Positions 40,001 through 52,735 of a stretch of DNA of 64,000 nucleotides are shown here, piece after piece. Origin of the DNA: Lagopus muta (taxonomy: Eukaryota > Chordata > Aves > Galliformes > Phasianidae); NCBI RefSeq assembly GCF_023343835.1, contig NC_064437.1, positions 44,918,967-44,982,966 of the forward strand, written 5' to 3'. A model generated the notes under the pieces. The model worked only from the letters and a program-made list of their open reading frames with translations, had not been told where the DNA came from and made no database searches. Positions within the stretch are counted from its first letter, which is position 1, and each line of letters begins with the position of its first letter. The position numbers and the translations under genes are program-made.

Positions 40001-40927
40001 TGAGGCAGGAACACACAGATTCAAAATAGATCACCAACTGTTGCCCTCTAGAACATAAGCCACATTTTTGTTTTTCATTCACATAACTCTACAAGACTAC
40101 ATCAAATTTGACTTATACTTGCAGGATTATACAAAGGTTCCTTTCCTGGATCACTATGGGAAGACTATACTACTGACGCAGTCACTACAACTGCTTGTAA
40201 GAAGTCAATTATCTGATTCTGCTTCTAATTATGAACATGCAATCCCCAGTGTCTCTAGAGAATCATTTAGCCCTAAGGATTACTTATGAGAGCACTGGCG
40301 ATTAGTTGAGCAAAATATTTAATTCCATATGGCAAGCAGATCAGAAGGCTAAAAGTGCAAAGCATGAGAAACTAAGTACAAATCTGACTTGTTCAATCTC
40401 CCTCTTTCAGAAGAATTTCCACCAAACTTGAGCAAAACAAAATACAACACTAGTGTTTAAAAGGGTGGAGTTAGAGGAGAAGCTTTGCTGGCTAAGAGAG
40501 GAACATCACCTTAAGAGCAGGCATCTCACCCAGCAACTGTAACAATCAGCTGAAGTGACTCCAGGATCTAGTTGCTGATACTATCTTTCCAAGATGAAAA
40601 AGAATCCTAGTGAAGGTATTTAGAAATTGCTTGGTATTACTATCCACAGACTATTATGATATTCTATCAGTTTGGCAGAAAATAATACTCAACGGTACCA
40701 TTTGTTTTAATGTTTACCATTCCAACAGTGTCAAAGGAATAAAATTAAGCTGTTCACATTTTCAGGTGTTTACAAATACTCCTGAAAGTGCTGGAGTGCA
40801 TTCACTTACGAATCAAGCGTGCACCATTCCTGAGGAATGCTTGCATGCCGTCAACTGGCTGCAAGAGCACAACAATACATCTGAAATGCAAATCAGAGGC
40901 CAGAATAACCAGAGTCAGAGCATCATT

Positions 40928-40948
40928 TTATTTATTTATTTATTTTTT
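40928..40948. repeat. (TTTA)n microsatellite
   Basis: About five TTTA units ending in a T run, followed by a GGAGGGGGG stretch. Confidence 0.9.
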
Positions 40949-42042
40949 GGAGGGGGGAATTGTTTCATCCTTCTGACACCTAAATAAATTGTTCTGGCAT
41001 CGAAGGCTTTGGCAAAGCCATCCCACCAATGACAGACACATCACCTTATCAAAGGCTTGACTGGGTAGCTGATAATCTCTAGCCAGAAAGGGTTTGGATT
41101 ACTATCCCACTTTGGTTTTGCTTCATACCTTTACCTCTAAAATTGAAACCCAGGAGATTTTTGGAGTAGAAAATTTCTGACAGATAAAATTAATGTGATG
41201 TTTTCTTGTCAGGATTGCGGGATTAAAGATGGGATAACAGTGGGAAGCATCTCCACACATAAAGCAACAAATCAAGACATAAATCTGCATCCATACACTG
41301 TTGTTGAGGAAAATTATGGTGACACCACGGTGAGAAATCAAATATTGATGGAAAATGCGTCTTTTGTCTTAAGAAGAAACATCAACTAAAATCAGAGGAG
41401 GAAGATGCATTGTGCTGCTACCTCAAGGCCTAAAGCAGCGTGCACGTAAGGCACAGCCCTAGCACATTTAGCTCTGATCTTTGGGGCAGTAAGTTTCACC
41501 ATATGGAGAAACACATATACTCTGAAGAAAAAAAAAAAAAGGTTAACAGCATACCTAACAGGTAGAGCAATCCATTGCAAGGCAATATCAGGTGACACCA
41601 TCCTCCACCACAAGAACATCACATTTTTGTGTAATTTCTTATAAGGTATTTCAAAACTTTGATGTGTTTGAATTCCAGACCAGGACTTGCTAAGAAATTG
41701 ATATACAAGATCGGTATTTAGTCTCAGAATTTCTCACTTACATACAAAGTGTGTTTGTATGTAAAAAAAATTACTTACACTCTTAACATACAATTGACCT
41801 GACTTGTTCACTGGTACAGAAGGCAGTCAAAGAGCAAGGACAAGTGTGTGTTTCATCTGCAGTCTTGTACTGCTCCTTTACCAATAGGAATTTATTCCCT
41901 GGGACATTTTGTTGTCCATGTTGCAAAAAGAGAATATACACAGGTACGCAAAGGCTGTAAACCTCTGATCATTTTCTCTACCACCAGGAAATTTAATTAA
42001 GCTCATAAATAGGAGTAATATGTATTCCAGAGGGCAACTGCC

Positions 42043-42100
42043 TTTTTTTTTTTTTTTTTTTTTTTTACAGAACCTGGCAGGGAACTTCAAAGACACAAAG

Positions 42101-42152
<52 letters not shown>
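42043..42152. repeat. Poly(T)24 / poly(A)49 inverted pair
   Basis: T24 at 42043-42066 and A49 at 42104-42152 are separated by 37 bp of unique sequence. They can fold into a long A:T stem. Such tracts mutate quickly and are often mis-sized in assemblies, so the exact lengths should be treated with caution. Confidence 0.95.
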
Positions 42153-42154
<2 letters not shown>

Positions 42155-42699
42155 AGGAAAAACTATATACTGAGTGAAGAAAATAGTATTTTTGCTTTCT
42201 TATGGAGATCAGATTTTCATCTTAGACCAATCCAAAGGTGATGAAAATGGCTCAGCCTTTCTCTCTCATAGGCACAACCACATCTGATATGCAAGTGAGG
42301 CCAGACTGCAAAGGAGTCCCTGATAGTTCTTGAGGTGAGAGTAAGGAGCTGGGAAGTGCTTTAAATCCCCAGAGAAAAGAGAGCAGAACTGCATCATCTC
42401 TAGCAAAAAAGCAATTAAACAGCATTTTTCTGGTAATGTGGGTTTTTTTTCATCTACTTGTAAAATATGATTTAGAGAGCACGGACAAAGGTGAGAGATG
42501 TCATTAGGCAGCAGAAAGAAGCCATTATTGGAAAGAGTTGCTAAATGAAAGCATTCATTCAAAGGGAGAACAGTAACAGTATGGTGGAATAAAAGTAGAA
42601 AGCAAGTGACAAGTTCTAGTTTCCAAATGGAACAAGTCTCTCCCAGAATGAAAGAGCAACAGATATAGACATACTAAGGCATACAGACCTTTAAAAATT
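42153..42699. other. Noncoding unique DNA
   Basis: Nothing recognisable between the poly(A) tract and the CR1 fragment, apart from a short T run near 42443. Confidence 0.6.
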
Positions 42700-43100
42700 C
42701 ATAAGCAACTGAAGGAACTGGGGCTGTTTAGTCTGGGGAAGAGGAAGCTGAGGGGAGACCTTATTGCTCTCTTCCAATACCTGAAAGGTGATTACAGAAA
42801 GAGTGGGGTTGGTCTCTTCTCACTGGTGGCAGGGCAAGGTGAGATAGCCTCAAGTTGTGCCAGGGAGGTTTAGGTTGGATATCAGGAAAAGCTTCTTTAC
42901 AGAAAAGGTTGTTAAGCACTGGAATAGGCTCCCCATGGAGGTGGTTGAGTCACCATCCCCAAATGCGTTTAAAATCCATTCGGATGTGGTGCTCCGGGAC
43001 ATGATTTAGCAGAGGGTTGTTAGAGTTAGGGTAGCATGGCTAGGTTGTGGTTGAACTTGATGTTCTTTAAGGTCTTTCCCAACCTGAGCAATTCTGTAAT
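42700..43100 (+). mobile_element. CR1 LINE 3' fragment
   Basis: The sequence follows the last part of CR1: the C-terminal coding end of ORF2, then the 3' untranslated region with ACTGGAATAGGCT-, GAGGTGGTTGAGTCACCATCC- and CTTTCCCAACCTGAG-type blocks, ending in ATTCTGTAAT near 43098. It is 5'-truncated. Its 3' end is preserved, unlike the copy at 3165-4640. Orientation is plus. Confidence 0.93.
42703..42873 (+). pseudogene. CR1 ORF2 C-terminal remnant
   Basis: A 56-codon frame beginning [20 protein letters not shown] and continuing through IALFQYLKG and GVGLFSLV, the conserved end of CR1 ORF2, before a TAG at 42871-42873. Past about codon 50 the expected LKLRQGRF-type sequence shifts to another frame, so at least one indel has occurred. 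It has no start codon of its own and no catalytic motif. Confidence 0.85.
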
Positions 43101-46100
43101 AGAGGAACTGCTCCGATGGACTTTGTTTTCCTGAAAGAAAAAGAACTGGGGAGAGAAGAGACATCATGTTCAAAAAAAAAAAAAAACCTTATCCAAGTAT
43201 CAACCAAATCCACTTTATCTTTTCTTGTCCATTGATAAGGCAGCATGCAGCTACGATGACTCTGTTGGAAGCTGAAAACACTTTCCTTAGAGATTGCTGC
43301 ACACACATACAATTCCACATTTTCCAGTGGGATAGTGTTGGTACTTGCTGTACATACAGGGCCTGGTGCAAACTCCTTATGTTCCATGTACAGCATCCAA
43401 CCAGAACTAATAAACAATATGTTGCTTATTAAGCTCACCTAGCAATACATAAGGACAAAAAATACTTGAGCTTTCCCTTAAAAAGGATTGAGCCATCAGG
43501 AGTAGCTAGTGCTTGATGCCAATCCCTTCACAATTCTCTTTCTCAAGTTTGTTTTATGATTTGTGTGTCCTCCAAAATGAGTACTACAGGTGAAGATCAG
43601 AGATAGATATTTTGTTAGGCTCAAATTTGAAAGCATTTAGAGGAAGCTACCTGACAAAACACTTTAATTGTTAGTGAACAAGAAGGGCAGGGAAGCAACT
43701 GGACTTTCTGAAAGTCCCAAATTCTTTTTATGTATTATATTTGGGTCCTCTTCCCCTTTCCACCTTCTTTTTCCTGCAGCGCATTCTGAAACATCACTTC
43801 AAAGGCTACCGTTTATCTTATATCATAAACATTCATTTCTCCTGCCCTCAGGACACCGTCAATCCAGTGGAAGATATACCAGTGTGCTGCTGTCAGAGAC
43901 ACAGATGGTTGAAATCTGCACATCTCTTCCACTGAGTAGCTTTAATGTGGTATAAAGTAACCTAGCCCAGAATGAAGTATGTGTAAATGAGAAGAAAAAA
44001 AAAAAAAAAAAGAACAATCCTTTTTGTGCAGATTCAAGCAGCACCTGATATTCAAGAACAATAATCTTTAGTCATGAGAAGCAGTTTCCTTCAGCAGATC
44101 CATCTGGAACGAAAGGACTCATGAAACATCGATTCAATGCCAAAATCCCAGAAATCTTATGGAGATGCTGTGTATGAAAAACTGAACAGGGTTTTAGGAG
44201 GCTGCAGGGCTGATACCTACTGTTTGGTCTTTGCAGTTTATTCAGACAATGACAGTAAGATGCTTGAAAAGGAAAGGTGCAGAGCTGGGCTCAAATACAA
44301 GCTGAAGTCTACAGAATCTCAGAGGACTTACAAGAAATACAACGTGCATCATCTTACACCAGCTGCCTTTCCTACAGGAGGGCAGTTTTAATCCCTTTCT
44401 TTCCTTCCATGCAACAGGATCTCCTTCCTTTTATAGCTCCATTAACCTCTCTAAATAGTTTTCTCCTGTCTTTGGTAACTCTGGAATACAAATGAAAGCC
44501 AGAGGGATAGAGAGATGAGTAAGAGTCAGGAGAGCGATGCAGAGTGAAACCAAGAGGGAGCAAAGTAAAGAATAGCACGGGGAAAGCCAAATGCCACAGA
44601 TGTAGTATTTACCTACAGTAATTGCACAGGATCAGAATTAAACTTGAGGAAAAAAAGGAATCCATAAGAGACACACTAGAAAGAGTGCCAAATGCTGCCA
44701 AAATAAAATCCATATTTGGCGCTCACAAAACTCCACAAGGAAGAATTTAAAAAGACAGATGAGGTCAATGCTATGAGCGTATTACCATCAAGGGCCCATA
44801 AGCATTGCCTCTATACCTCTTCCTTGGAAGAGGCAAAGGAGCATGCTGAGGACAGATATCTATGATAAAGCAACTGTTGTAGACACAGAAAGAACAAATG
44901 ATTGAAGTTGTAGAGCGTGTATGCAAGTACACACCAAGAAGCATTAGATTATATTTGTAGGGCATAGGACATGCTAACAGAAAGGACTCTGGAAGCGAAA
45001 TATGAATGGCTTTGGTAGCCAATCCTTAATTTAACTCAGTGACTTAATGAGAGGAAGATAAATGACACAGAAGGAATAAAACAATGGGGCAAAAAGAAAT
45101 GGCTGAAGTCCCGTACACAGACAGATTATTAACTTAGCAGCTAAATACCATCCATGCTGGAGACAACCTTATTGCAGTTTCTTCTACTTCCAGTTATTGC
45201 ATAATCCCTTTCTTTACATTAGAGGTCCCACAAAGACACCAGCTGACTTGTCCTGGATGTGGTCCATTGATCTGTTCCACATTAAGTCATATAGTGAACA
45301 AAACTTTTTTGGCTGAGTGGCATCACAAAGGACAGTAAACCACAAACAACAGTAGAGTTGAATAGGAAATGCAGAAATATTTATATTGAAAACACAATAC
45401 GTGAATAAATAACGCTATAAAGCATACAATGTTGTGACTAGATACAGGCACAGATGTGAAACATAGAAAAAGAAAGCCAGTCCTATTGCACAAGGCCCAT
45501 GAACTTCAGTGTTTTTACTTCTGTACAGATTTAGGAAATTCAGATGATAACCAGGTAGAGAGGACACAGCCCAACAGCTGTGGTCAGGAAAGACATGGTG
45601 CCATAGCTAAACTGATAGAAGCACATACAGAATTGTTAGTGTGCCTTTAAGCGTGAGATGTCTAAGGGCAAGCTCCCTCCACAGAAAAGAGACTGATTTA
45701 TGGCTGGTAGTGACAGAAATATAGACCCGTCGTCATAGAAGCAGAACAGAAACTTTGATGCTTTTCCTAATTTAAAATGCATACACTATCCAAGTGTGAC
45801 CATTTTTGACTTTGTCCCACTCTAGTTTATTTATTTAAGTCTTCAGTATGGCCATTATTTACTGCATTATACAATCTAGACATGTTTTCTACTCCACATA
45901 GCTATTTTTCACACAAATGAGCTGCAAATTTTGGAGCCCAGATCATCTGGCTGTCAAAATCTAGTTCTAAAACCAGGTCTGCACCCTGCCAGTCTGATTA
46001 TCTATGAGAGCATCCCTAATTAAGTGATTGAACTCTATGAAAGACTGTTTGTATTTTACCACAAAGCTACAATTTCCACCTAAACACTTTGTGGATATCA

Positions 46101-49100
46101 GGAGAATGAGCTGCGTAACACCGGGCAGAAAGGCAGAAACAAAGAGCTCTTTAGCTTCCTCCTGCTGATGGGTGGCCATGGAAAGACCCCCATCCCTTTC
46201 TTCAGGTGAGCCAGCATCATTGGCTTGCAATAGCAAGGCTGGACAGTCTTCTAAGTGAGGGGACTGCCAAGAAGCAGTTCATAAAGCTGGTCCTTAATGC
46301 CACTCCTCAAACAGCTGCCTTGTTTGCTGAGGAAGGCCTGTCCTGGCTTGCTGAAGGGGGGCTCAGCACCCCACAGCTGTGCACTCAGGTTTCAGAGCCA
46401 CAGCCCAGGCAGAATTTTGCTGTTCATTAGACTAAAAGACAAATATCTGAAGTTTCATCTTTAAAAGGTGTGACCTTGCCCTAATAACCTAAGACTGTAA
46501 CCAGCTAAATCCAAGTAAGCACATCATAATAACAAAAGGTTTGTCTGAAATACCCATAAATTGAGAACCTATTAATAGTCATGGCCCTCCATATTTCTCT
46601 GACATCATGCTGCCTTATGCTCCAAGTCACTTATTTAGATCCACATCTGCTGGTCTGCTGGTATTCCCTAAACATCAGTTTGAAATCATCAGACCCAGAG
46701 CCTCTGGCGGTTATTCTCAACCATCATCATAATCAATCTTTCTTGGTTTGCATAGCATCTTTCTAGTAAATGCTTTCTAGAGAAGAGTACTTCTGGATGG
46801 AAGGAGAATAGGGATGTTATCTATTATTTATGATGAGTAAAAATCATTGCAAATTTTTAAATAAAAAAACAACAAATAAAAACGAAAGCATTTGAAGCCA
46901 CAAAATAAGACTAAGAAAGTCAACACCAACTTTGTAATTTCAGAAAGAATAAGATCTAGAGAGTGCAGCAAATAAATGTGTATGTAAAAACCCAGCATTA
47001 GATAATGATACTTCAGCTTTGCCACATTTTATGTCAAAGCCATTGCACACCTGCAGAAAATGTTCCATCTCACAGTTTGTCATATTACACACAGAAAAGC
47101 CAGTCTAAGCATCCAATCTAAGGCAAGTCTGTCTAGTTTCTCAGCCTCTCATCTCACCCTCAAATTTGTTAAGCCTTTAATTTACCCTTTGTCAAATCCA
47201 AACCTGATACCATATGCAAAGTCTCAGAGTAAGTTCAACACCACCTCAGAAAAACTGGAATCCCAAACCCACACAAGGAGAGAACTTTAAAGGGAGCAAG
47301 GCAAGTAATGAAGAGAGAACAATTATAAGGCTCTCTGTGTATTTGCAGCCTTACCCTGAAGCACTCACAATCAATTTCTCTATGAGCTGTACGTCAATGA
47401 AAAGACCCTCAACTATTTAGTAAATTATTTTAGAGTGAAATGAATACTCTCTCCTGTGTATATTCTAATTTGGAGTGTATAGTGGAAAAGCTGCAATGCT
47501 TGCACCTTGGAAACTGCTTATCACACTTGTCAGAATTTGCTGGGAGGTGCCGATAGCCTATTTACTCTCTGGTTTGCCCTGGGACTTCAGTTTTCAATGT
47601 AAATCAACATAGTACTTCTACCTTCTATAGTTCTTTCTGATTTATAACTGAACCCTTTATACAATATTAAAATAAAAACAAAACCCGGAGTAAAGAATGT
47701 GAAATCATTACCTAAGTTTCTACATCAGCTCTTGGAGGCAAGGAGATACCACTTCCACAGTTACTTCAGCAAATTGAAATCTCCTGTGTTGTGTGCTGAC
47801 CTCTACACATTATACACATGAAGGTCTTATTGGGGAAAAAATAAAATGTCTGGAAATTGTAAGGACATTATAATACCTTAAAATACAAAGGGCGAGGATT
47901 AAGATACAGAAAGCTCTGTACCCATGCAGCTCCTGTTGCTGCCCAGGGCTCCTCAATGGCCAAGTGCAAGTGCCCCACAGCTCTCACCTAGTATCCACCT
48001 GAGGTTTACTGCTAGGAGACAGGGGATGACAATTTGCAAATTATTCAAATGGATGAGAGAGTGGGGAAAGCACTTCTCTACCTCATTAATTTCCTTCCCC
48101 ACAGATTTCAACTGTTGGCTGCAAAAATTGATATGTAAAAGATACCTTAAAGTCTCACACATCCAGGAGACTTTTGAAGATTCTCAGTTCTCACAGTGTT
48201 TCCTTAAATTTATTACCACTCATAATAAAATCTATTCACAAAATTATATGACAACACAAATGGCACTATGTAAGTAACACTAATTCTTGGTGACATTAAG
48301 CTCGGTGCATCAGAAACTGGAGAGGAAAACTGGAAAGTTCTAAGTTATACCACAAACTCCAACCTGCTTCAGCTGAAGTAGTAACAGTCAAGATTATTTG
48401 TTTTCATTTATGGAGAAGGAAAATTTATTCATTTGATTTGGAGGTGCTGAAGGGAGAAAAGTGGATTCCTTTTTCCTTGAAGCATCTTTGCCACTCCACT
48501 GCTTGACAGAAATCTACTGGACCCTAGGAAGTGTTTAATCTGTTTTTCTGGCAGATGGGTAGACATGACCGCTGGTAGCGTGTCAGACAAATCCTCAATC
48601 GACCTGAAATCTATAGACCTCCACTGGTTTTATTAGAATTAAATGGGTATACATCAGCAGAATAACTTGTCCTATGGAGTTTCTCAGCATTTAATCTCCT
48701 GGAAGTGGTCCACTCTAAACACTGACCTCACTAAAACCATCAGGGTCCCTATATCATTCCTGAGGGCTAATGGAAACAAGCAACCAGCACTTAACATGCT
48801 TCTCATATTTTTGCAGCTAAAAATGTCAATTGTGCTCTTTGAATCAGTAAAAGGTAAACTTATTAACCAACCTGAACAGAAATAAATAGTGAAATGATTT
48901 ACATGAAAGGAGTTTCAGGCACAAATTTGTGAGTAAATGGGAGCTGTTTAAAAGAAGAAAAGAAGCCTTCTGTTTTCTTCACTCTTGGTCACATGCTATC
49001 AAGATGTGATCAAGGTGCATTGTAGCTGGCTGTCTCCAAGCAAATTACAGTAGGGGCTTTAGGGTCTTGCTTACAGTTGACACATAGCTCCATCCATCGC

Positions 49101-49461
49101 ATCTGTTTTCATCATAAATTACTGGAATCCCAGGATACTTTATGGTTCACCATACTTCACAAACCCTCGCTCCCCTTTTCTAAAATTTCTTTCCTAATAG
49201 AATATACATGAGGGAGGGAAAAAAAAGTTTGGCTATATTGGTTTGAATGCACAGCTTGTCAAAACAATTTTTCCCTCCAGCTGACATTGAACTTTGTAAT
49301 TATTCCTGAACACACAGTTTTAGAGACTGCCCCTGGCCGTGCTAATTTAACAGAGATCATGTTCTCTACAGCTTGCCTACATGTCTCCTGCCTCTGCCTG
49401 ATTAAAGAGGAATATCATGGTTTTTTAAAGGACTTCTCTCTGCTCCCTCTGTCCCTCTCTT
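43101..49461. other. Noncoding unique DNA
   Basis: No recognised gene. Contains A14 near 43173, A17 at 43995-44011 and several short frames without known similarity. Confidence 0.65.
43995..44011. repeat. Poly(A) run, 17 nt
   Basis: Uninterrupted A17 after GAAG. No retroposed body is recognised upstream. Confidence 0.9.
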
Positions 49462-49488
49462 CCCCCCCCCCCCCCCCCCCCCCCCCCC
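49462..49488. repeat. Poly(C) run, 27 nt
   Basis: C27 within a longer pyrimidine-rich stretch (CTCTCTGCTCCCTCTGTCCC upstream, CCTCCCC downstream). The minus strand is G27, which can form G-quadruplexes, and the C strand can form an i-motif. Long mononucleotide C runs are much rarer than A runs in vertebrate DNA. The 159-codon frame at 49287-49766 runs through it as polyproline and is probably an artefact. Confidence 0.95.
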
Positions 49489-50231
49489 ATCCTCCCCAGC
49501 CATTTTCACTCAGTTATTTTAGCCTTTGGTTTTGTGAAGGCAAACTGTCATCTGACTTCGAGGAACAAAACCTCAAGGAGGAAACCACAACACAAAACAC
49601 TCACGTACATACTGAATTAAGATATCAGCAGCTGCACTGCACTGGAGTTTGCAGTCCAGAAACAAGCTTTAAGGGAAGTGGGGGTTCAGGGAGAACAGAA
49701 ATCTTCCCATCTCTAAAGCTCTTAGGAACTGCTTTTCTTCCACCCAGACCGAAGAGAAAGCACTGAGCACACAGGGCTGTATCTGAACTCCAGCCAGGAG
49801 TGCAGGGCCAATTACCTGAATAGAAGCTTCACCCATTTTGAAGCAAGAATGCGGACCTTCCTCATGTAAGACCCACACTGTTTTCTCAATCAGTTCAGCA
49901 AAGGTCAGAGACACAATTTGAAAATGCAGGAAAATCTCACATAACAGTATGTATAGAATATCCTGGCAGCTAATGCCTCACTGAGGAAGTTAGCAACCAC
50001 AATTTGAACACATCACACCCCTGGGAGACTGATCTGCTCACCAGGCTGCTGAAGTGCCCTAAGTAGGTCTATGCCTCCTACGGACACTGGGCTGCTATAC
50101 AGCCTAGCACACAGGAGATGACAAAAACACTAAGGCAGGTTATAGTGTTGTAGGCCAGCATCCAGGTCACACACTCAAGTGTGACAGGAGAGGGTGAAGC
50201 ACAACTAAGTTTCAGAACTGACTGAAATTAT
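49489..50231. other. Noncoding unique DNA
   Basis: Nothing recognisable between the poly(C) tract and the CR1 end. Confidence 0.6.
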
Positions 50232-50346
50232 AATCATAGAATCACAAAATGGCTTGGGTTGGAAGGGACCCCAAGGATCATCAAGCTCCAACCCCACTGC
50301 TGCAGGCAGGGTCATCAAGCTTCATATCTAATACTATTGGACCCCT
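50232..50346 (-). mobile_element. CR1 LINE 3' end fragment
   Basis: The plus strand begins ATCATAGAATCACAAAATGG and continues GGTTGGAAGGGACC, which is the reverse complement of the terminal CR1 3' untranslated region. The fragment is only about 115 bp, very 5'-truncated, and retains no coding sequence. It is the best preserved CR1 terminus in the window. Confidence 0.93.
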
Positions 50347-50487
50347 GCAAATAAAAGACTGAAATCTCACAAATAAAAGACCTAAATCCTGATGGACAAT
50401 TTGTTACAAAGCATCTACCAAGTCTGCTGAAATTCAGTACATACATGACTACCTAAATCTGAAAAAAAAAGATTAACATGAATATGC

Positions 50488-50508
50488 TTTTTTTTTTTTT
50501 TTTTTTTT
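50488..50508. repeat. Poly(T) run, 21 nt
   Basis: Uninterrupted T21, about 140 bp after the CR1 fragment and not part of it. Confidence 0.95.
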
Positions 50509-52531
50509 AAGGATCTGAGGCTTCTGTATCATGGAAAATATGAGTGCATAATTCAAGAAAACAGAAAAACAGAAAATAAGACTAGGCAGCAAATCACGTG
50601 TTGTGAAGGATCCTTCCCCATAAACTTCAAGAAGTGCATTAGTTTGTGCATAATCCCCATGGGAAGCCAGTGTCCCTGTGCTACAGGGCTGCAGCTTCTG
50701 TAGTGCCTTTGTTAGTCAAGAAGGCGAAAGGTCACCAGCAAGAGTTCTTGTAAAATATTCAGATGTAATATTGCAAAATTAACGCTCTTAAAGGCTAAGC
50801 ACGATAAGCTGATTACTGTAAATGGCTTTTCCTCTTGAACAATGGTAGGAGAAGATGAAAAACCACACCAGAAAAGGGAGGAGGTGATTTATGGAGGAGA
50901 ATGCTGGTTGGCTGGGGAGAAGAGCAGAAATACATGTGAACTATTTCCCGCAATGGCACAGCCTTCTCTGGATTTAAAGCTACCTTTTGTGTCAAGCTGG
51001 AAAGAGAGGGTGCACAAGGTATCAATACATCAGCATTTTGTTCTCGTGACCTTTCAGAGGTGAGCCCATCTACCCAACTAGGCAATTTCCCCTCTCCCCT
51101 CGCATTTCCCAAGAGGCAGCTGTCGGGATAATCACCTCCTTCAAGATCCTGGAGCCTCAGAAAACACAAATAATGCACTAGGCCAGCAGTTCAGCACTCT
51201 CCTTCAATTACCAATATACGTAAGTCAGAAGAAGCAGGCAATAAAATATCCACTTTAAGGTAGACTTTAAGAGGTAGAAAAAACAAACCCACACACGCAC
51301 CCTCCCCTGCCTCATAAAGTACAAATTTGTCCTCCCCCTACCTTCCTCAAAGCATCGTCTAAGCAAGGAAAACTTTTAAAAAGGAACAAAACGTATATTC
51401 CTCCTTAACTCTCCTGTATCAGAAGGGAAATTTATCATTCTGTGCGCCTCAGCAATATTTCCTTCTTCAGCCTATGTGCTTTCAAATTCCCTTCCAAACA
51501 TAAAAGCAAAGCATCGATGAAAAGAAAATTGATGTCCCAACGAGCAAGAGCTCTTGCAGTGATTACAACCAAACAGCAATTGGCATGAACAGAGCCAACA
51601 TTTAATACCATTTTAAGGTATAATTAAAAAGGAGAGCTGCTCAGAAAGGGCTCTTTACTATAAAATATGGCAGGTACACACCACAAATACTCCACCAGCT
51701 TCTTCCCATGCAGTGGAAGCCTAAAAACCTTCAGATGAAAATGTATGGTGGGTCTGCAGAAGCCCTTTACAATAACACTTAGGGGCCTTTCAGCACATAA
51801 TAGACTTTGGCACCCTGCTCTCCCTGTCATTAAGGGTGGCACCAGGAAGATTTAGAGCCAGAGCTCACCTCCTCCCTATCTCACAGGGCGAGTGCTGTAA
51901 AAGGTTGGGGTACTTCCACTCCACGTCTGATTACACTCTGATTTAGGGGGATTATAGAGGAGGACAAATAAAAACAGATCTGCTGTTAGATGCCTTGTCT
52001 CCTGTTGTAAGACTTGAGTAATAACGTAGTTTAAAAGGAGTTGTGGAGTAGAAGGGAAAACCAGAGTAGATTAGCAGCAGAGCATAGTAACTGCAGTGAT
52101 ATGAGCTATTTCACTGAATGAAATAGGAACTTCACTGCCAGGAATTTACCAGTGTGAAGCACAGAGGCATTCGGCTGTCTGGGGTTCAATATGATTCCTT
52201 ATTTACACAAGAGCCAGTTACAGCTGAAGCAGATCCAATTTTCCCTATAAAGCTGAGGATCTGACTCTAACCTCGGTGCATGTGGATAACTGACTGTGCA
52301 CACAGTGAAACCACAGGCAGCACAGCCAACTGACAAGAGTGAGGGTGTGTAAGGACGCCTTGCATGTGTGCTCGGCAAGGTGTGCTCACATGACTAGGCT
52401 GGGGCTTACCACTGCATTGACAGTCCCAGGGGCACATCAAGTCTTCTTGACTTCTTTTAAGACAAACATACTAATTTCAAGGTGGAAGCCAGAAATGGCT
52501 TCTGCAGCACAAAGAATCCTTTATTTAATGT

Positions 52532-52580
52532 ATAGAATCATCGAACTCTTAGGGTTAGCATCAGGTCTTCCAGTCATCAC
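52532..52580 (-). mobile_element. Possible very short CR1 3' tail
   Basis: ATAGAATCATCGAACTCTTA followed by GGGTT and GGTCTTCCAGTCATC resembles the reverse complement of a CR1 3' end, though without the usual GGAAGGGACC block. At under 50 bp it could also be chance. Confidence 0.3.
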
Positions 52581-52714
52581 AGGTGGCACCCAGAAGATTT
52601 AGAACTTCTTCCATCTTTTACAGGGACTGCAGCTTTTCAGTGGCTAGAGTCTCTGAAGGAAGTCCACACACATATATCCCGCTAGTTCACAGATTGCCAA
52701 TTCATGCACTGTGG

Positions 52715-52735
52715 TTTTTTGTTTTGTTTTGTTTT
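52715..52735. repeat. (TTTTG)n simple repeat
   Basis: Three to four TTTTG units inside a T-rich run. Confidence 0.9.

Larger units (their letters stand above)
34190..42042. other. Noncoding unique DNA
   Basis: No recognised gene. It contains a perfect hairpin at 37.0 kb, a TTTA repeat at 40.93 kb and a 125-codon frame at 40610-40987 that ends inside that repeat and looks fortuitous. A lone consensus AAG|GTAAGT donor occurs at 34471 without a convincing exon. Confidence 0.65.

Noticed and set aside
40610-40987. 125-codon open frame
   Set aside because: It has no known similarity and its end is made by the TTTA microsatellite.
49287-49766. 159-codon open frame, the longest in the window
   Set aside because: It reads through the C27 run as polyproline and has no recognisable domain; the frame depends on the exact length of an unreliable homopolymer.
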